In this document: piece by piece, positions 26,851-34,192 of the stretch
Numbering within the stretch: the first letter of the stretch is position 1
How the letters are laid out: every line of letters begins with the position of its first letter
Source of the DNA: an uncultured Christensenellaceae bacterium
GTDB lineage: Bacteria; Bacillota; Clostridia; Christensenellales; Borkfalkiaceae
Direction: 5' to 3'
NCBI GenBank assembly: GCA_910587825.1
Contig: CAJUNJ010000004.1
Coordinates: 1 to 64,000 of the forward strand
Length of the DNA: 64,000 bases
The notes under the pieces: generated by a model
Database searches by the model: none
What the model saw: the letters and a program-made list of their open reading frames with translations, nothing else
Told to the model about the DNA's origin: nothing
Program-made: the position numbers and the translations under genes

Positions 26851-26879
26851 AGTATACCACAGTATTTTTAATTTTGCAA
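26851..26879 (-). promoter_or_regulatory. Sigma-A-type promoter for asp23
   Basis: On the minus strand TTGCAA (26874-26879), a 17-bp spacer and TATACT (26851-26856) lie between spoIIIAH and the asp23 gene. Confidence 0.7.
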
Positions 26880-26887
26880 CTACAATA

Positions 26888-27373
26888 TTATATTTGTGAG
26901 TAAACAGGCATAATTATTATGTTTAAAGGGTCAACTCCCGCTTCGTCTTTAAGACAAGTGTAAATGGAAAGCGCAGTGGTCATATCCAGTTCATTAGAAT
27001 TGATAAATACGTTTACGTTATCGGAATCAACGCCTATCGACACTACGGCGTCCGCAAAACCCTTAGATTTAATCATAGTTTCGAGAACGAGTTCCTTTTC
27101 CATAATTTCTACTATTTTCATTTTAAGGTTAACGGCTTCGGTATACTTTTCGCTGTCTTTGTCATACAGAGCGATGACGCTATCCAGCTGAACAAGTTCT
27201 TCACTTCTGGTTGTCGTTCTTTCCGAACGGTATGTTGTGAAGTAGTTTGATGTTGCAACAGCCGTATCGCCGTTGGCAGATCTGTTTTTTGCAAGCAATA
27301 CGTTGAGAACCGCCGTTACCGCTAACAAAAGTACGAGTGATGACATTACGATAATTTTTTTGGTTTTAGACAT
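26888..27373 (-). CDS. spoIIIAH: Stage III sporulation protein AH
   Basis: SpoIIIAH is the mother-cell half of the SpoIIQ-SpoIIIAH channel between mother cell and forespore. The 161-residue protein has one N-terminal membrane segment (residues 5-27). Its C-terminal YscJ/FliF-like ring domain includes KGFADAVVSIGVDSDNVNVFI near residue 103. It is shorter than the roughly 218 residues of the Bacillus protein. A TAAGGAG ribosome-binding site precedes the ATG. With spoIIIAG it is cut off from the other six spoIIIA genes by a 21.6-kb element. Confidence 0.92.
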   Translation of the reverse strand: MSKTKKIIVMSSLVLLLAVTAVLNVLLAKNRSANGDTAVATSNYFTTYRSERTTTRSEELVQLDSVIALYDKDSEKYTEAVNLKMKIVEIMEKELVLETMIKSKGFADAVVSIGVDSDNVNVFINSNELDMTTALSIYTCLKDEAGVDPLNIIIMPVYSQI

Positions 27374-27382
27374 AATTTCTCC

Positions 27383-27745
27383 TTATACAGTCATTGAATA
27401 GATTGCAATTAATTTTTTTTGTATATTAAGCGCAGTTGACACCGCGTTTAATATATTGTTTCTCGTCATTATATTGTCTGCACCTTCGCACACAATAACC
27501 ACGCCGAGAATTTCGCTTTCGTTTTCCGTTATCATTACGTCGGTGCTTCCAACTCCTTCGATACTGCTTAAAATATTAATCAGTTTGACTTCGGTCCGGC
27601 TTTTATTTGCATTGACAGAAGTCGAAGCCGAATTAGTTTTTTCTCCTTTGTCTATTATGTAAACGGCGCCGATCAGCAATACGATAAGCAGGATTACTAT
27701 AATTATTTTTTTATGTTCGTTAACGTAATCAATAACTTTTCGCAT
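27383..27745 (-). CDS. spoIIIAG: Stage III sporulation protein AG
   Basis: SpoIIIAG forms a large ring in the mother-cell membrane as part of the SpoIIIA-SpoIIQ complex. The 120-residue protein has one membrane segment (about residues 12-31) and a short domain with SSIEGVGSTDVMITENE, a family hallmark. It is much shorter than the roughly 229 residues of the Bacillus protein. The ATG at 27743-27745 lies inside the left copy of the 29-bp attachment repeat. No Shine-Dalgarno is visible. Without the element the gene would overlap the spoIIIAF stop by 17 nt and could be translated by coupling. Confidence 0.92.
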   Translation of the reverse strand: MRKVIDYVNEHKKIIIVILLIVLLIGAVYIIDKGEKTNSASTSVNANKSRTEVKLINILSSIEGVGSTDVMITENESEILGVVIVCEGADNIMTRNNILNAVSTALNIQKKLIAIYSMTV

Positions 27746-27763
27746 ATACTGTTATATTTATAT
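27735..27763 (+). repeat. Attachment site, left copy (29-bp direct repeat)
   Basis: This 29-bp sequence (core CATATACTGTTATATTTAT) is repeated exactly at 49327-49355. It covers the first 11 nt of spoIIIAG and contains ATATA-N4-TATAT arms like a tyrosine-recombinase core site. Confidence 0.93.
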
Positions 27764-27785
27764 TTCAGGAAAATCCCAAATATTC
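27757..27785 (-). promoter_or_regulatory. Weak sigma-E-like promoter candidate before spoIIIAG
   Basis: On the minus strand GAATATT (27779-27785) matches the sigma-E -35 consensus. A 14-bp spacer leads to AATATAAA (27757-27764), a poor -10. It lies only about 12 nt from the spoIIIAG ATG. It is the only plausible source of spoIIIAG transcription while the element is integrated, but the match is weak. Confidence 0.25.
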
Positions 27786-27881
27786 ATAGAAAATATCATT
27801 ATTTTAAGGCATTTTTTGCCTAAATTTCAAAGGTAAATTCACTTATTATCATTTAGAGTCATTAGCTGTCACTTGTGCAGC

Positions 27882-27901
27882 GTGGACAAACTGTGGACAA
27901 A
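27882..27901 (+). repeat. Candidate integrase arm-type sites, left end
   Basis: GTGGACAAA occurs at 27882-27890 and 27893-27901, an 11-bp period, 119 bp inside the left attachment site. A similar pair with the same orientation and period lies at the right end (49229-49248). Confidence 0.5.
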
Positions 27902-27911
27902 TGAGGTCAAA

Positions 27912-28292
27912 ATGAAACGCACAGAAACAATAAATTTGCAGCAACTTAGAGAGGAATATAAAGTTAAGATTATTGAGTTCCTCAACGGCAAGGAAGTCGA
28001 ATTAAAGTTTGACTTCGCACCATTCGATATAATTGTATCTATGATTGAACAGATACTTTTAGAACTAAATTACAAAGCCGATTATGACTATGTACAGAAT
28101 ACAAAAAGCTTAGGTAACTATACCTGCTATACCATATTTATAAATGAAAGCACCGCCGCTTGCCTCACTCTTACCTGCGGCGCATACATAAATCTTTGCA
28201 AGTACAATGTACTTGATACATTAAATAAGGAGGAAACGCAAGTAGAAAATAATGTTGTTCAAAAGAAAGAAAAAGGTTCTACGAAGATTTAG
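27912..28292 (+). CDS. Element protein of unknown function
   Basis: First gene of the element. The 126-residue product is rich in charged residues and shows no motif I recognise. The ATG at 27912 follows a GAGGT ribosome-binding site; an upstream TTG would add 13 residues across the arm-type repeats and is less likely. The sequence has a central FDFAPFDIIVSMIEQILLE stretch that looks helical. The 3' end overlaps the next gene by 41 nt. Confidence 0.6.
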   Translation: MKRTETINLQQLREEYKVKIIEFLNGKEVELKFDFAPFDIIVSMIEQILLELNYKADYDYVQNTKSLGNYTCYTIFINESTAACLTLTCGAYINLCKYNVLDTLNKEETQVENNVVQKKEKGSTKI

Positions 28293-28521
28293 CATCGTAA
28301 ACCTTGAGCAAGACACTATTCTTCAACGAAGGAATGACAGAACTCGCTCTTTTGACGTAATAAAAGTAGCTGAAAGCGATGAAGAAAAAACCGTATTAAT
28401 GATTACAGAAAAAAAAGCGAACAAGATTGTTAAGTGTCTGAACGAAATATTTGACGAAATGTTTAACGAACAAGGTTGGTTTGCCAAATGTTTAGATGAG
28501 CCAGACCCGTTCGACTTGTAG
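28252..28521 (+). CDS. Small element protein of unknown function
   Basis: This 89-residue protein has a basic N-terminus (LFKRKKKVLRRF) and an acidic C-terminus ending EPDPFDL. No family is recognised. It overlaps the preceding gene by 41 nt. The terminal acidic patch followed by hydrophobic residues could be a protein-docking tail, but this is only a guess. Confidence 0.5.
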   Translation: MLFKRKKKVLRRFSIVNLEQDTILQRRNDRTRSFDVIKVAESDEEKTVLMITEKKANKIVKCLNEIFDEMFNEQGWFAKCLDEPDPFDL

Positions 28522-28528
28522 GTAGCTT

Positions 28529-29173
28529 ATGACATTATTTCTTATAGTAGCACTTATAGTTTTAGTCATCTCCTTCTCTCAATCAGTCAACAACAGCTAC
28601 GCTAATGAACAGTACCGACAGAGTACAATAACAAATGTGAAGCTCGAACGGCAACTTAAAGACGAGTGGCGTGAGAAAATTGATAAAAAGATTGATGAGC
28701 TTAACCCACCGGCTGGCGAGATGTTCGCCACCCTCATCTCTCTCTACAATTATTATGATGTTCCTCTGTACGGATTGGTAATTGGAAATATTGCTGATGC
28801 TGAGAAACAGCTTGAAGAAACAAAGGTTAAAGCTAAGGAAGATGAGACATACGCAGCGGAAAACTTATATAGTTTTGACGAGCTCGGGTTTGCTGTTCAC
28901 GACCTTTCATTCCCCGCCGTCGTTTATGACTACGGAAAAGACCCACCATCAACCCTTCTTCACATCTTTATAAGCAAGTTTGCATTTACCGATGGTTGGA
29001 GAAAATATTATGAAGACCTTGTTACTCTTCTAACTCGACGCTCCTTAAAAGCTAAGGGATTCAACCTCTCTCGGGATGGTGTTCACGATTCAGAGTGGCA
29101 AGAGCGCGAGAAACAACAAAAGAAGCTACAGGAATTACGGGACAAGTACCCGTGGAACTACCCAAAAAAATAA
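28529..29173 (+). CDS. Membrane-anchored element protein of unknown function
   Basis: The 214-residue product has one hydrophobic N-terminal segment (residues 2-17) and a long, hydrophilic, partly coiled-coil body with many K, E and Q residues. It is probably anchored in the membrane with its body on one side. I recognise no domain. It lies 7 bp after the preceding gene. Confidence 0.6.
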   Translation: MTLFLIVALIVLVISFSQSVNNSYANEQYRQSTITNVKLERQLKDEWREKIDKKIDELNPPAGEMFATLISLYNYYDVPLYGLVIGNIADAEKQLEETKVKAKEDETYAAENLYSFDELGFAVHDLSFPAVVYDYGKDPPSTLLHIFISKFAFTDGWRKYYEDLVTLLTRRSLKAKGFNLSRDGVHDSEWQEREKQQKKLQELRDKYPWNYPKK

Positions 29174-29181
29174 GGAGAATT

Positions 29182-30014
29182 ATGAAAAAGACTAAAGACT
29201 CGCTTGGCGATAGGATGAAAGCTTATGAAACATCTCTCGTATCTATTTGACAAAACGTAGCCCCGTCATCATCCGTATAGATGGTAAAGCGTTCCACACC
29301 TTCACACGAGGTTTTGCTAAACCGTTTGATAAATTCTTTATGACGGCAATGCAGGAAACAGCCAAGCATTTATGTAAAGAGATTGTAGGTTGTAAGCTCG
29401 CTTATGTTCAGTCAGATGAAATAAGCCTTCTGCTCACAGACTACGACACCATCAGTACTCAGCCGTGGTTTGAGAACAATCTTCAAAAACTCGTAAGTGT
29501 TTCAGCAAGCATCGCCACTCTTGCTTTTAATAGAGCGTTCGCCTCACTAACTCGTGACCTTAGCGATAAATACGCCTATCACGCCGTAACAATGAAAAAT
29601 CTGTGGGGCGAAAGAGACGAAAAGAACTTCGACGCATACTCTACTGCTTATAGCAGAGGTGCAACATTCGATGCCAGAGCGTTCATCCTCCCAAAAGAAG
29701 AAGTTTGCAACTACTTCATTTGGCGACAACAGGATGCAACAAGGAACTCTATTTTGGCGGTTGCTCAATCCGTTCTATCTCATAAGGAAATGCAAGGTAA
29801 GAAATGCACTGAGTTACAAGACATCATCTTCACCCAGAAGGGTATTAATTGGAACCACCTCCCCACTACTGAAAAGCGCGGTGCCTGTATAGTGAAGACA
29901 ATAGTTGATAAGAACGGTGTAGAGCGGCGCGAATGGACAACGGACAACGACATCCCTATTTTCTCTAAAGATAGAGACTACATAGATAATAAGGTTTACA
30001 TTAAGGAAGTATGA
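29182..30014 (+). pseudogene. Thg1-like 3'-5' polymerase gene with a frameshift
   Basis: Thg1-like proteins add nucleotides to the 5' end of tRNAs in the 3'-5' direction. The core has the family signatures RIDGKAFHTFTRGF and the metal-binding QSDEISLLL. Two frames encode it. An ATG at 29182 with an AAGGAGAATT leader gives MKKTKDSLGDRMKAYE, containing the conserved GDRMKxYE start, but hits a stop at 29248. The rest continues in the next frame from a TTG at 29247. One extra A in the run at 29228-29230 would join them as YENISRIYLTKR. This is a recent mutation, a sequencing error, or a gene that now starts at the TTG without its first 22 residues. Confidence 0.85.
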
Positions 30015-30015
30015 A

Positions 30016-30333
30016 ATGCAAGATAGAAAATTTGGTGTTTTATGTGAATGGAACTATAGAGGCAGCCCAGAAGAACAATTCGAGCATTGTTGTATATCTC
30101 CTTCCTCCAAGGAGGCTGAAGAATATGATGGCGACAACTGTATAAGTGGTACTGGTTATGATGGATACCGTTTCGACATCTATCCTTCATTAAAAGAAGC
30201 TATTGCAAATGCTGGCTTTAATCCTTTTGCTATTGACTTTTTTGACTTAACCAATGAAGAGAAAAACTTTAAAGATGATTTCTTGGCTAAATGTACTTGG
30301 ACATCAAAAGATGGGCTAAAAATTTCGGAGTGA
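30016..30333 (+). CDS. Element protein of unknown function
   Basis: This 105-residue acidic protein follows the Thg1-like gene by 1 bp with an AAGGA ribosome-binding site. It contains CEWNYRGSPEEQFEHCCISPS and a YDGYRFDIYPSLKEAI stretch. I do not recognise a family. Confidence 0.55.
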   Translation: MQDRKFGVLCEWNYRGSPEEQFEHCCISPSSKEAEEYDGDNCISGTGYDGYRFDIYPSLKEAIANAGFNPFAIDFFDLTNEEKNFKDDFLAKCTWTSKDGLKISE

Positions 30334-30335
30334 TT

Positions 30336-30659
30336 ATGGCATTTAAAATAGTTAATGAAACTTATGAGTGTTCTCCCGATGAGAACCCTGAACGATATGG
30401 TTACATTGAGGGCTACACCTCCAACACTGTTGGCGAAACCTTTCTACGCATCAATTGCAAATCTCTTGTTGATGAAGAAAAACTTGATTGGTATGAGCGC
30501 TGCTATGGCGAAGTTCCCACAATTATAAACGGGCTTGGTCGCAGAGGGTGCCGTCCACTAAAAGCTGGTGATATCATCGGCGAGGGCGTTAGACTTAACC
30601 AAGAACAAGTCAAGCAACTTATCAAAGAACTTAAACTTTGGTTAAAAAAAGGATATTAA
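30336..30659 (+). CDS. Element protein of unknown function
   Basis: The ATG at 30336 (MAFKIVNETYECSP) is chosen because the in-frame upstream extension overlaps the preceding gene. The 107-residue product ends with LNQEQVKQLIKELKLWLKKGY, an amphipathic helix pattern. No function is recognised. Confidence 0.55.
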   Translation: MAFKIVNETYECSPDENPERYGYIEGYTSNTVGETFLRINCKSLVDEEKLDWYERCYGEVPTIINGLGRRGCRPLKAGDIIGEGVRLNQEQVKQLIKELKLWLKKGY

Positions 30660-30672
30660 AATAGGAAACAAA

Positions 30673-30984
30673 ATGAAAGTTTACAATTTAAAGCGCGGTC
30701 ACGGTAAGACGACACGCCTAATATACATAAGTGAGTTCACTGGCACTCCCATTCTTTGTGTTGATGAAAACCATAAGAAGCTAATACAAGACATTGCCGA
30801 CCAGAACGACGCTAAAATCCCTGTTCCTATTACTATCAATGATTTATCAAGAATTGTAGGTAGTAATGTCCAGCCAGACTACTTACTCGATGAAGCAACA
30901 CTTTATTTAAAGGCAGTAATTAGCAAGCTCTCGAGCGGCAAACTAACCAATCCATTAGCTATCACTCTGTCCGAGCAGGGATAA
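30673..30984 (+). CDS. Small P-loop protein
   Basis: The 103-residue product begins with a Walker A-like RGHGKTTRLI (residues 8-17) and has a Walker B-like DYLLDEA near residue 71. Short phage proteins with this layout are usually annotated as ATP-binding proteins. At this length only the nucleotide-binding half is present, so it may bind nucleotide without helicase or kinase activity. Confidence 0.6.
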   Translation: MKVYNLKRGHGKTTRLIYISEFTGTPILCVDENHKKLIQDIADQNDAKIPVPITINDLSRIVGSNVQPDYLLDEATLYLKAVISKLSSGKLTNPLAITLSEQG

Positions 30985-31033
30985 AATTCACAATAAAAGA
31001 TGCCTTTTATTTAAAATTTTAAGGAGAAAATAT

Positions 31034-31375
31034 ATGCCACCTCGTTTAGATGAAGCGTTTTTGCGAGCGATTAGAGCTCAGATTGCTGAAATGCCAGCAC
31101 AAAGGTTTTACCTTAACGGTGAGCCGTTTGGTGAAATCGCAAACTTATGGCAAACCCCTGCCCCCGAACCAGAGGCTGAGCCCGAGTTACCATTCGAGCC
31201 AGATTATAGTTTCATTGAAAGAGACCGTATTGATAGTCGGATTTGGAGAGCATATCAGACGCCAGTCACTCTTGGGGTAGATTTGGCAGTAGCACCAGTA
31301 CAACCGGCAGAAGAAAACAAACAAGAGCTTGATAGACAATGGAAAGAATTGATGTTTGGCAAGGCACAAGCATAA
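31034..31375 (+). CDS. Element protein of unknown function ending in an ELMFG motif
   Basis: A strong AAGGAG site precedes this 113-residue protein. It has a low-complexity middle (PAPEPEAEPELPFEP) and ends KELMFGKAQA. The next gene also ends in an ELMFG motif with a hydrophilic tail. No domain is recognised. Confidence 0.6.
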   Translation: MPPRLDEAFLRAIRAQIAEMPAQRFYLNGEPFGEIANLWQTPAPEPEAEPELPFEPDYSFIERDRIDSRIWRAYQTPVTLGVDLAVAPVQPAEENKQELDRQWKELMFGKAQA

Positions 31376-31376
31376 T

Positions 31377-31403
31377 TTTTTTGAAATCAACAAGCCACTT
31401 GTG
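31377..31403 (+). repeat. 27-bp direct repeat, copy 1
   Basis: An exact 27-bp sequence (core GAAATCAACAAGCCACTTGT) is repeated at 47662-47688 in the same orientation. It contains ACAAG-CCA-CTTGT inverted arms. Both copies lie in short gaps between genes. Confidence 0.85.
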
Positions 31404-31420
31404 AACTAATAAGGATAAGA

Positions 31421-31729
31421 ATGGAACACATTGATAAACCAATATTATACTTCCGTATCCCAACGACAGCCGATGGCGAGCCCATCATTGACGCCTCTTG
31501 TGTCGCAGACTTCGTTAAAGCTGTGAAAGCAATGACGCAGGACAAATACATAGTACTTGCTTCACCTTTTGAGATAGCTGTGCTCGGCGATGGCTCACAA
31601 ATTAAAAGCGTTCTCTTGGATGCAATAACCCTTACTGAATTTATGGATACATATGGGGTGTCATCCGAACCCAATATTACTTTTGAAGAGCTTATGTTCG
31701 GCGACAGTAAAGATAATAAGGAAAAATAA
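31421..31729 (+). CDS. Element protein of unknown function ending in an ELMFG motif
   Basis: The 102-residue product starts 18 bp after the 27-bp repeat and ends FEELMFGDSKDNKEK. It shares the terminal ELMFG with its upstream neighbour but little else. An AAGGA site precedes the ATG. Its stop overlaps the ATG of the HD-domain gene. Confidence 0.6.
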   Translation: MEHIDKPILYFRIPTTADGEPIIDASCVADFVKAVKAMTQDKYIVLASPFEIAVLGDGSQIKSVLLDAITLTEFMDTYGVSSEPNITFEELMFGDSKDNKEK

Positions 31730-32307
31730 TGACCAATAAAGAAAGATTTTTAGATATATGTAGGACTCATATACATCGTGAAGGAATTGAAACACTGTTA
31801 AAGTGGCTCGTAAATTCAGATTTCTTCACTGCTCCCGCCTCTACCAGATTTCACGGTTGCTATGAGGGTTGTCTGTGCGAACATTCACTGAACGTATATG
31901 ACACTCTTAGAGAACTGCGTGATAAGTACGCTCCCGAAATCTCGGATGAGACAATTGCGATTGTAGCCCTCTTCCACGACGTTTGCAAAATTAACTTCTA
32001 CAAGATTGAGAAGAAAAATGTTAAGGAAGATGGTCGCTGGATTGAAAAAGATGTATATGTCATTGACGAAAAAGTCCCGCTTGGACACGGAGAAAAAAGT
32101 TGCATACTTCTGCAATGGTATATCCATCTCACCGTCGAAGAACTGCTTGCCATTCGTTGGCATATGGGTGAATTCGATTGTGCTGTCAAAGGCGGTGACT
32201 ACGGACTGAACAACGCAAGAGATATGTCAAAACTGATACCACTTCTGCACATTGCAGATTTGATAGCTTCTTCTCTCCTCGAATCGAATGAGAAGAAAGC
32301 ATTATAA
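31729..32307 (+). CDS. HD-domain phosphohydrolase
   Basis: HD-superfamily proteins hydrolyse phosphate esters, often of nucleotides. The 192-residue protein has the metal ligands in CEHSLNVYDTL, the HD pair in VALFHDVCKI near residue 82, and further histidines in LGHGEKS and IRWHMGEFD. This layout is common in phage and Firmicutes HD proteins of unknown substrate. Its place among nucleic-acid enzymes suggests dNTP or nucleotide turnover, or removal of 2',3'-cyclic or 2'-phosphate groups during RNA repair. The sequence does not choose between these. Confidence 0.85.
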   Translation: MTNKERFLDICRTHIHREGIETLLKWLVNSDFFTAPASTRFHGCYEGCLCEHSLNVYDTLRELRDKYAPEISDETIAIVALFHDVCKINFYKIEKKNVKEDGRWIEKDVYVIDEKVPLGHGEKSCILLQWYIHLTVEELLAIRWHMGEFDCAVKGGDYGLNNARDMSKLIPLLHIADLIASSLLESNEKKAL

Positions 32308-32356
32308 ATTTCGATAAAGATAAAATCTTTAAATACATAATCGGAGGATTAAAAAA

Positions 32357-33031
32357 TTGGAAGAAAACAAAAATGTTTTCGAAACACTCAGGGCAATTAA
32401 CCTCGAAAGCAAACACAAGCAAAAAGGTAAATTGACCTACCTGCCTTGGGCTACGGCTTGGGCAACAGTAAAGCTCGCTTTCCCCGACGCGAACTACGAA
32501 ACCATTAAAGATGAAAATGGTAATCGCTATCATGTTGAAGGCAAGACTTGCTATGTTGAAACTCAGGTCACAATTCAAGGTGAAACCATCAGCGAAACTC
32601 TGGCAATTATGGACAACGCTAATAAAGCCATACTCGCTAACGACGTTACTTCTACCAACGTTGACAAATCCATCAAGAGATGCTTAACGAAAAATTTAGG
32701 CTTATTTGGATTAGACCTCAACCTTTGGGAAGGAGAAGAACTCAGCGACGAGGCTAAGGAGCTTAAAGAACAAAAAGCCGAAGCTGATAAGAAAGCAAAG
32801 AATGAACTTACCAAAGCCATCAAGGAAGTCGTTGACTTGGGTAATGAGCTCATTAAGAGCGGCGTAGCGAAAGAAACTATGATGGAAATTATCCAAAAGC
32901 ATAACGATGGCAACGGCAACCCCACCGCTCTTAAGACGGTTAAAATGTGCGCTGCGGCAAAAGCAGATTTGCTGAAGCTCAAGAAAGCTGGGAAAACTAC
33001 ACCGGCACCCAAACAACAGGAGACAAAATAA
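32357..33031 (+). CDS. Single-strand annealing protein (Sak-type, DUF1071)
   Basis: This phage-type recombinase would anneal complementary single strands during replication and recombination. The N-terminal pattern LTYLPWATAWATVK and the later VDKSIKRCLTKNLGLFGLDLNLWEGEEL match the DUF1071 group, now treated as a Sak-like annealing family. A lysine- and alanine-rich helical tail completes the 224 residues. The start is TTG, placed 9 nt after CGGAGG. It directly precedes an SSB-like gene and a Cas4-like nuclease gene, the classic annealing-SSB-nuclease group of phages. Confidence 0.85.
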   Translation: MEENKNVFETLRAINLESKHKQKGKLTYLPWATAWATVKLAFPDANYETIKDENGNRYHVEGKTCYVETQVTIQGETISETLAIMDNANKAILANDVTSTNVDKSIKRCLTKNLGLFGLDLNLWEGEELSDEAKELKEQKAEADKKAKNELTKAIKEVVDLGNELIKSGVAKETMMEIIQKHNDGNGNPTALKTVKMCAAAKADLLKLKKAGKTTPAPKQQETK

Positions 33032-33032
33032 G

Positions 33033-33440
33033 ATGATATTTTTCAAAGGCACAATGTATGCAAAAGTTTGGAAAGTCTCTCCGGAAGCCAAATATATAGA
33101 TTTGCGCGTTTCTACTTCGGAGAAGAAAGACGACGGAACTTTCGCAAGTTCAACTTGGTTCCCTCGTGTAATTGGACACGCCTTCAATACCCTTAAAGAT
33201 GTAAAAGAAGGTGACAGAATTTGCATAACAAAAGCAAAGTTCACCAACGAAAATTATACGAAAAAGGGCACCGACGAAATAAGGTCAGTATTCAAGTTCC
33301 TCATTCTTGAAGCGACTATTGAAGGCGCGCAAGCCGACAACAATCAGGCAACACCCCCTCCCGCACCTGAAACGGCAACACCACAAGTAAGTGAATCTGC
33401 GGTGAACGGCGACGAGCAAGAAGAAGATTGTCCTTGGTAA
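33033..33440 (+). CDS. Single-stranded DNA-binding protein, phage type
   Basis: The 135-residue protein has an N-terminal OB-fold-like region (about residues 1-95) and a flexible proline- and acid-rich tail that ends EQEEDCPW. That ending resembles the acidic tip with a final aromatic residue by which bacterial SSB (DDDIPF) recruits partners. The gene sits between the annealing protein and nuclease genes and its start follows a CAGGAG site. The OB assignment is inferred from pattern and position. Confidence 0.75.
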   Translation: MIFFKGTMYAKVWKVSPEAKYIDLRVSTSEKKDDGTFASSTWFPRVIGHAFNTLKDVKEGDRICITKAKFTNENYTKKGTDEIRSVFKFLILEATIEGAQADNNQATPPPAPETATPQVSESAVNGDEQEEDCPW

Positions 33441-34177
33441 ACAAGGATAAAGAACGGTATAGTTTTTCAAAATTATCGACATTCAACGATTGTAAGTATG
33501 CCTACTGGCTCACTTACATCGAACATCAGAAAGGCGTTGGGAACTGTTTTAGCTCCTTCGGTACGGAAGTTCACTCGATTATGGAACGCTACGCAAAAGG
33601 TAGTTTAAGCCTTTGGGATTTAGCTTCTACATATGAAAAGGAATTTGACACCGCAGTTCCAGAAGAGTTCCCTTCCTTCCCTTTCTGCCAAGATATGCGA
33701 GGATTATATTACGAGCAGGGATTGAATTACCTTAGAAATTTCGGCGGATATCCAAAGTACAAAATTCTCGGCGTAGAAAGTCAATTCGATATTGCTATTG
33801 ACGACTGGGTTTTTAACGGAATTATAGATTTAGTATACGAGGATGAACAAGGAAGACTTGTAGTTCACGATTACAAATCGAAAAGTTCCTTTAAAAACAA
33901 GGCAGAGCAAAAAAAGTATGCTCGTCAGCTCTACCTTTATTCATTACATATCAAAGAAAAATACGGAAAGTATCCAGACCTACTTAGGTTTATGATGTTC
34001 CGCAAGGAAACTTCCGTAGACATACCGTTTAAAACAGATGATTTAAACGAAGCGGTAAATTGGGCAAAAAATACGGTTAAAGCAATTAGAACTTGTTGGG
34101 ATTACTCCCCTTCATGCGAAGAATTCTTCGGCAATTATTTGTGCAATCATCGCAAAGACTGCGAGCACAAAATTTAA
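33428..34177 (+). CDS. Cas4/RecB-like PD-(D/E)XK nuclease
   Basis: The 249-residue protein has the RecB-family nuclease core: FGTEVHSIMERY near residue 38, GIIDLVYEDEQGRLVVHDYKSKSS with the D and DYK metal ligands near 122-143, then a QLYLYSL motif. Cysteines at the N-terminus (FNDCKYAYW) and a C-terminal cluster (NYLCNHRKDC) suggest a Cas4- or AddB-like 4Fe-4S site. The start is a TTG overlapping the SSB gene by 13 nt. No CRISPR array or cas gene is nearby, so a role in recombination or replication is more likely. Confidence 0.83.
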   Translation: MSLVNKDKERYSFSKLSTFNDCKYAYWLTYIEHQKGVGNCFSSFGTEVHSIMERYAKGSLSLWDLASTYEKEFDTAVPEEFPSFPFCQDMRGLYYEQGLNYLRNFGGYPKYKILGVESQFDIAIDDWVFNGIIDLVYEDEQGRLVVHDYKSKSSFKNKAEQKKYARQLYLYSLHIKEKYGKYPDLLRFMMFRKETSVDIPFKTDDLNEAVNWAKNTVKAIRTCWDYSPSCEEFFGNYLCNHRKDCEHKI

Positions 34178-34192
34178 AAGGAGGTAATCTTC

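Noticed and set aside
33428..34177. Cas4-like nuclease as part of a CRISPR system
   Set aside because: There is no repeat array and no other cas gene; its neighbours are annealing protein and SSB genes.
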